From a virus, in IMG/VR virus record IMGVR_UViG_3300031841_000887, positions 1 to 31,129 of that record: a stretch of DNA of 31,129 bases; one strand, 5' to 3'. The position numbers were made by a program, and so were the translations under genes. How positions within the stretch are numbered: the first letter of the stretch is position 1; each line of letters starts with the position of its first letter. A model generated the notes under the pieces. That model ran no database searches. It was not told the origin of the DNA and was given only the letters and a program-made list of their open reading frames with translations. Shown one piece after another: positions 27,380 to 31,129 of the stretch.

Positions 27380-29218
27380 ATGAGTGAAATAAAAATAGTA
27401 CAATTAAAATCGTACACTTCGCCAGATATTAAAATAGAAAAGCGAAAAGATTACGTAACATACGGAAGCAAAAATAACTACTTTTCGTACTTAATAGACA
27501 GGTATACAGGTAGTCCGACTAACAATGCAGTGATCAACGGTATCAGTCAAATGGTTTTTGGTAAAGGACTAGATGCAACAGACAGCAACAAAAAGCCAGA
27601 AGAATACGCACAGGCAGTAACATTGTTTCACAAAGATTGTGTACGCAAGTTAGTGTACGATCTCAAACTTATGGGACAGTGTGCAATACAGGTTATTTAT
27701 TCAAAAGACAGAACAAGAATAGCACAGATCGAGCATATGCCAGTAGAAACACTTGCAATGGAGAAGTGCAATGACAAGGGAGAAATAGAGGGGTTCTATT
27801 ATTGCAGTGATTGGAGTAAGATCAAATCGAACGAAACGTTAAAGCGTATACCTGCATTTGGAACTAGCAAGGAAGCAATAGAAATACTGTATGTACGCCC
27901 TTATGTAGCAGGACATTATTATTATAGTCCAGTAGACTATCAAGGAGGTTTGCAATATGCAGAATTAGAAGAAGAAATAAGCAACTATCACTTGAACAAT
28001 ATATTGAATGGTCTAGCACCCAGTATGCTAGTTAATTTCAATAACGGTGTGCCGAATGAAGAAGAACGTGCAAACATTGAAAAACGGATCTATGACAAGT
28101 TTAGTGGATCTAGCAATGCAGGTAAGTTTATATTGTCATTCAACGAAAACGCAGATACGGCAGCAAGTATAGAGCCAGTGCAATTATCAGATGCTCACAA
28201 TCAATATCAGTTTTTAAGTGATGAGAGTATGAAAAAGATAATGGTGGCACATAGAGTGGTAAGTCCAATGTTACTTGGTATTAAGGATCAGACAGGTTTA
28301 GGGAATAATGCCGATGAACTAAAAACAGCCAGTACGTTAATGGATAACGTTGTAATCAGACCATTGCAGAATTTATTGATAGATGCGTTTGATAAGATAC
28401 TAGCGTATAACAATATCAGTTTAAACCTTTACTTTAAAACACTGCAGCCACTAGAATTTGTTGATCTAGAAAACGTAGTAGATGCAGAAACACGAGAAGA
28501 AGAAACAGGTCAAAAGATAGAAGAAAAGGTAACAGAGACACTTGCTAAATTATCAGCAGAGGATAAAGGAGATATTGAATTAAGCGATGACGAATATCTA
28601 GGTATATTGTCAGAATTGCACCCAGACATAATTACAGACGAATGGGAAGAAGTTGTCTCACGTCCATACAGCGTTTCTAACGACACTAACGAGGAATGGG
28701 CATCACAATATATCAAAGCAAAGGAAACAACGCTACAAAAGTTGGCAAATGCCGTTACAGCAAAACCTAGTGGGTTCAGTTATTTGGACAAATCGTTTTA
28801 CAAGATACGATATAGATACCAAGAAAGACACAGCAGTGATAATACACGTAAGTTTTGCAAGGCAATGATGTCAAGAAGTGGCAGAGGGTTAGTATACCGA
28901 TTAGAAGACATTGATAAGGCAAGTAGAGACGGTGTAAACAGAAGTTTCGGACACAAAGGTAAGCCGTATGATTTATTTCGTTTTAAAGGTGGAGTAAATT
29001 GTGGACACTACTGGGAACAGGTATTGTACAGATTAAAGAAAAAGACAGACGGATCGTATTACAAAGACACAGGCAATATAGGTCAGTTTGAGGAAACAGA
29101 TAGCATACCGAAAACGTATGTAGCAAGTCCAAGAGGATCGAAAGACAGCGTAATTGCACCTGCAGATATGCCAAACAATGGACACCACCCAAACTGGAAA
29201 CCTAGTAATAAGAAGTAA
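27380..29218 (+). CDS. Portal protein with MuF-like C-terminal domain
   Basis: 612 residues. The first about 380 form the portal fold: RKDYVTYGSKNNYFSYLIDRY, GISQMVFGKGL, LGIKDQTGLGNNADELKTAS. The acidic linker at 380-440 precedes a C-terminal region (479-570) with FCKAMMSRSGRGLVYRLEDI and GGVNCGHYWEQVLYR, resembling the Cys/His-rich end of MuF/SPP1 gp7-type minor head proteins fused here. Portal rings form the DNA gate. A separate head morphogenesis gene was not found, so the fusion probably supplies it. Confidence 0.85.
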   Translation: MSEIKIVQLKSYTSPDIKIEKRKDYVTYGSKNNYFSYLIDRYTGSPTNNAVINGISQMVFGKGLDATDSNKKPEEYAQAVTLFHKDCVRKLVYDLKLMGQCAIQVIYSKDRTRIAQIEHMPVETLAMEKCNDKGEIEGFYYCSDWSKIKSNETLKRIPAFGTSKEAIEILYVRPYVAGHYYYSPVDYQGGLQYAELEEEISNYHLNNILNGLAPSMLVNFNNGVPNEEERANIEKRIYDKFSGSSNAGKFILSFNENADTAASIEPVQLSDAHNQYQFLSDESMKKIMVAHRVVSPMLLGIKDQTGLGNNADELKTASTLMDNVVIRPLQNLLIDAFDKILAYNNISLNLYFKTLQPLEFVDLENVVDAETREEETGQKIEEKVTETLAKLSAEDKGDIELSDDEYLGILSELHPDIITDEWEEVVSRPYSVSNDTNEEWASQYIKAKETTLQKLANAVTAKPSGFSYLDKSFYKIRYRYQERHSSDNTRKFCKAMMSRSGRGLVYRLEDIDKASRDGVNRSFGHKGKPYDLFRFKGGVNCGHYWEQVLYRLKKKTDGSYYKDTGNIGQFEETDSIPKTYVASPRGSKDSVIAPADMPNNGHHPNWKPSNKK

Positions 29219-29221
29219 GAT

Positions 29222-29734
29222 ATGGCAACAGCGTTATTGATAAGTAGAACAGATCTAGTAAGAAACACGATAGTTGACGGTAATGTCGACACTGATAAGT
29301 TTATACAATTTATACGTATAGCACAGGAGATCCATATTCAGAACTATTTAGGTACGTCTTTGTTAGAAGCAATACAGGCAATGATTATTGCAGGTACGTT
29401 AACGGAAGAAGACAATCCAGATTATTACAATTTGGTAAACGACTATGTAAAAGATATGTTAATACATTATGCAATGGTAGACTATATACCGTTTGCAAGT
29501 TACCAGATCCAGAATAAAGGAGTATTTAAGTCCACTAGCGAAAACGGAGAAATACCAGAAAAAGCAGAGATAGATTATTTGATAGATAAACATAGAAATT
29601 TTGCACAGTTTTTTACACGTAGATTTCTGGACTACATTTGCAACAATATGAGCAAGTTCCCAGAATACACAAGTAATGATCAAGAAGATATGTTTCCAGA
29701 TACGACTGCAGATTTCACAGGTTGGGTATTATGA
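29222..29734 (+). CDS. Head-tail connector/adaptor-like protein (DUF6712-like)
   Basis: 170 residues. IQFIRIAQEIHIQNYLGTSL and DYYNLVNDYVKDMLIHYAMV, then FASYQIQNKGVFK and FPEY at 150-153 follow an adaptor-type helical pattern that I associate with DUF6712 in Bacteroidetes phages. Adaptors bind the portal's outer face. The gene follows the portal by 3 bp. Confidence 0.72.
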   Translation: MATALLISRTDLVRNTIVDGNVDTDKFIQFIRIAQEIHIQNYLGTSLLEAIQAMIIAGTLTEEDNPDYYNLVNDYVKDMLIHYAMVDYIPFASYQIQNKGVFKSTSENGEIPEKAEIDYLIDKHRNFAQFFTRRFLDYICNNMSKFPEYTSNDQEDMFPDTTADFTGWVL

Positions 29735-29814
29735 AAAAAAGAATAAGCAAACCAAAAAAGAAAAACGTAGAATTGTTATTGAGGTTTCTTAATAAGAAAA
29801 AATCTAAAAAATGA
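29731..29814 (+). CDS. Tiny basic peptide, 27 aa
   Basis: 27 codons joined on both sides by ATGA-type overlaps with the connector and adhesin genes. The peptide is strongly basic (MKKRISKPKKKN and a KKKSKK end) with a short hydrophobic centre. The exact fit is the only evidence; it may be translated merely to couple adhesin translation. Confidence 0.45.
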   Translation: MKKRISKPKKKNVELLLRFLNKKKSKK

Positions 29815-31097
29815 GTTTGTACAAAGACGCAAGTATTGTTTTTATACCTAGTGGATATGACACAGGAAAATTATTTTGCCCACGTCCCAAAGACGGAGGT
29901 GTAGATTTAGATTTTGCGAGAACAGGTAGTGCGTGGCGAGTTAAAGATGACGGATATATGGAGGTTGTTTCTGGATCAGATATACCACGTTTAGATTACA
30001 GAAAAAGCAGTTGCCCTACATTGTTGCAAGAGCCAGAACGCACCAACCTTTTTAATTGGTCGGAAAATTATGGCTATCAATGGCAAAAGAATTTCGTAAC
30101 GGCAACGCAAACGACTGATGTAAAGGATTTGTTTGGGAATAATAAAGCGATAAAATTACAAGTAGTCAATTCTGGTGGAGGTGGATATGCTACGCTTTAC
30201 AAATCATTCACACCAAGTCCAAGTGCTTATTATACATTTAGCAAGTTTGTCAGAAAAGGCAGTACAAATTGGTGCAAGTTACGAATGGTTGCAACAGGTG
30301 GAACGTACTATTCTTATTTCGATTTAGAAAATGGTGTGATAGGAACAAATAATGTAGGTGCACAAGACGCTACACACATTGAAGAATATCCGAATGGTTG
30401 GTATAGATGTTCTATATCAAGATATTATGGTAGTGGTGCAAGTGGAACATATAATTGCTCGGTTAGATTAGCCGAAGCAGACAATGATGATTATATACCA
30501 TTAGACGGACAAACTTATATTTATGCCTTTGGTGGGCAAGTTGAAAGAATAGGGAAAGCAGACAATTTAAGTCCAACTTCATACATACCGACATTAGGTA
30601 GTATAGTAACAAGAAACGCAGAGACTACTGAAAAATTAAACGTAGCGAGTTACATCAATAGCAAAAAAGGTGTATTGTATGGCGAGTACGCTATGGATCA
30701 AGAAAATTTGAATGGTGTATTGAATAGAATAAATCTGTACGGAACAAATGCAAATATATCAATAGGATATTATGCAGGAGGTGGAAATCAGATACGAGCC
30801 AAGTACGTTAAAGAAAGTACTGTTTACGATACTATTGGTAAGTTCGAGGGCGATGAAACCAAGTTTATTAAAGTTGCATTTCGTTGGCAAGAGGGGTTGC
30901 ACACTTTGTATGTAAACGGAGAAAAGATTAAAGAAACAACACCACCGAGTTCGGCAGTATATGCAGATGATACTTTAAAAAATATCAGATTTGGAAAGCC
31001 AGAGGGGGACGCTTGGTTTGATGGACATATAAAAGAATTTATGGTTTTTGACGAATTATTGTCAGATAGCCAAATGAATGAATTGACAAGCGTATGA
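29811..31097 (+). CDS. Lectin/LamG-like receptor-binding adhesin
   Basis: 428 residues. The N-terminal 60 residues (DFARTGSAWRVKDDGYMEVV, then a proline-rich PTLLQEPERTNL) are the family's virion-attachment start. Residues 85-260 and 285-425 are two beta-sandwich regions; the second (GVLYGEYAMD ... HTLYVNGEKIKE ... FDGHIKEFMVFD) matches LamG/concanavalin-like carbohydrate-binding domains. It probably contacts host surface sugars. The gene has only two GATC sites and different codon style, so it may be a recent exchange. It overlaps the 105-residue gene at the circle joint. Confidence 0.78.
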   Translation: MSLYKDASIVFIPSGYDTGKLFCPRPKDGGVDLDFARTGSAWRVKDDGYMEVVSGSDIPRLDYRKSSCPTLLQEPERTNLFNWSENYGYQWQKNFVTATQTTDVKDLFGNNKAIKLQVVNSGGGGYATLYKSFTPSPSAYYTFSKFVRKGSTNWCKLRMVATGGTYYSYFDLENGVIGTNNVGAQDATHIEEYPNGWYRCSISRYYGSGASGTYNCSVRLAEADNDDYIPLDGQTYIYAFGGQVERIGKADNLSPTSYIPTLGSIVTRNAETTEKLNVASYINSKKGVLYGEYAMDQENLNGVLNRINLYGTNANISIGYYAGGGNQIRAKYVKESTVYDTIGKFEGDETKFIKVAFRWQEGLHTLYVNGEKIKETTPPSSAVYADDTLKNIRFGKPEGDAWFDGHIKEFMVFDELLSDSQMNELTSV

Positions 31098-31129
31098 CAC
31101 ATATATTTAAAAAATACGAATTCAAAACG
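31039..31129. repeat. Terminal direct repeat, right copy
   Basis: Exact copy of bases 1-91. It holds the last codons and TGA of the adhesin gene and the first 12 codons of the 105-residue acidic protein. The arrangement shows that the two window ends join without loss of sequence. Confidence 0.95.
31094..31129 (+). CDS. 5' end of acidic 105-aa protein (continues at window start)
   Basis: First twelve codons of the gene annotated in full at 56-373. Present twice only because the window ends overlap by 91 bases. Confidence 0.9.
   Translation, partial: MTHIFKKYEFKT

Noticed and set aside
1-31129. CRISPR array, tRNA genes, integrase or lysogeny repressor
   Set aside because: I saw no regularly spaced repeats, no cloverleaf with a CCA-type acceptor, and no tyrosine or serine recombinase motif.

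Overview
The window reads as a complete, circularly permuted tailed-phage genome. Its first 91 bases recur exactly as its last 91, so the non-redundant circle is 31,038 bp. The host is very probably a Bacteroidetes bacterium, most likely a flavobacterium. The genome is AT-rich and starts show no Shine-Dalgarno pattern. Several promoters have the Bacteroidetes form (TTG near -33, TAnnTTT near -7), and many proteins follow patterns I know from flavobacterial phages. Every gene is on the + strand, usually with ATGA or TAATG overlaps. I found no integrase, repressor, tRNA or CRISPR, so a lytic siphovirus-like phage is the simplest reading; the 643-residue tape measure predicts a tail of about 95 nm.

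Layout: (1) 1-1594, lysis and end of the late region: end of an adhesin gene, small membrane and basic proteins, a T7-lysozyme-type amidase and a 3TM holin-like protein. (2) 1595-1772, a noncoding segment dense in palindromes and short direct repeats, candidate early control region or origin. (3) 1773-8522, early and replication genes: NinG-like nuclease, OB-like and SSB-tailed small proteins, DnaB-like helicase, sigma-like factor, three PD-(D/E)XK-type proteins including a RecE/Cas4-like exonuclease, and a protein resembling DnaA domain IV. (4) 8561-12712, an unusual enzyme cassette: DUF488 protein, GNAT-like protein, compact PLP racemase-like barrel, a 665-residue amidoligase-like protein with a Mom/acetyltransferase-like C-terminus, and a ParB-like protein. 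(5) 12709-14194, terminase small and large subunits. (6) 14206-16324, small unknown proteins, one very acidic. (7) 16434-31097, virion genes: tail assembly chaperone with a probable -1 frameshift, tail completion and neck proteins, tail-tip proteins, tape measure, fused prohead protease, scaffold, major capsid, tail tube, portal with a MuF-like C-terminus, connector and lectin-like adhesin.

Two promoter classes emerge. Class A (TTGTyAA, 15 nt, TAnnTTTAC) precedes three early/middle operons at 2497, 5761 and 14416, with a weaker copy at 8508. Class B (AGTT, 14 nt, GTTATATR) precedes four virion operons at 16389, 23461, 24704 and 26965. In three class B sites the ATG begins exactly 3 nt after the box, implying leaderless or nearly leaderless late mRNA, possibly driven by the phage sigma-like protein.

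The most novel content is the racemase/amidoligase/Mom-like/GNAT/ParB cassette. It looks like a pathway that makes or activates an amino-acid-like group and attaches it to DNA or a protein. GATC is also roughly twice as frequent as base composition predicts, partly through codon-pair choice.
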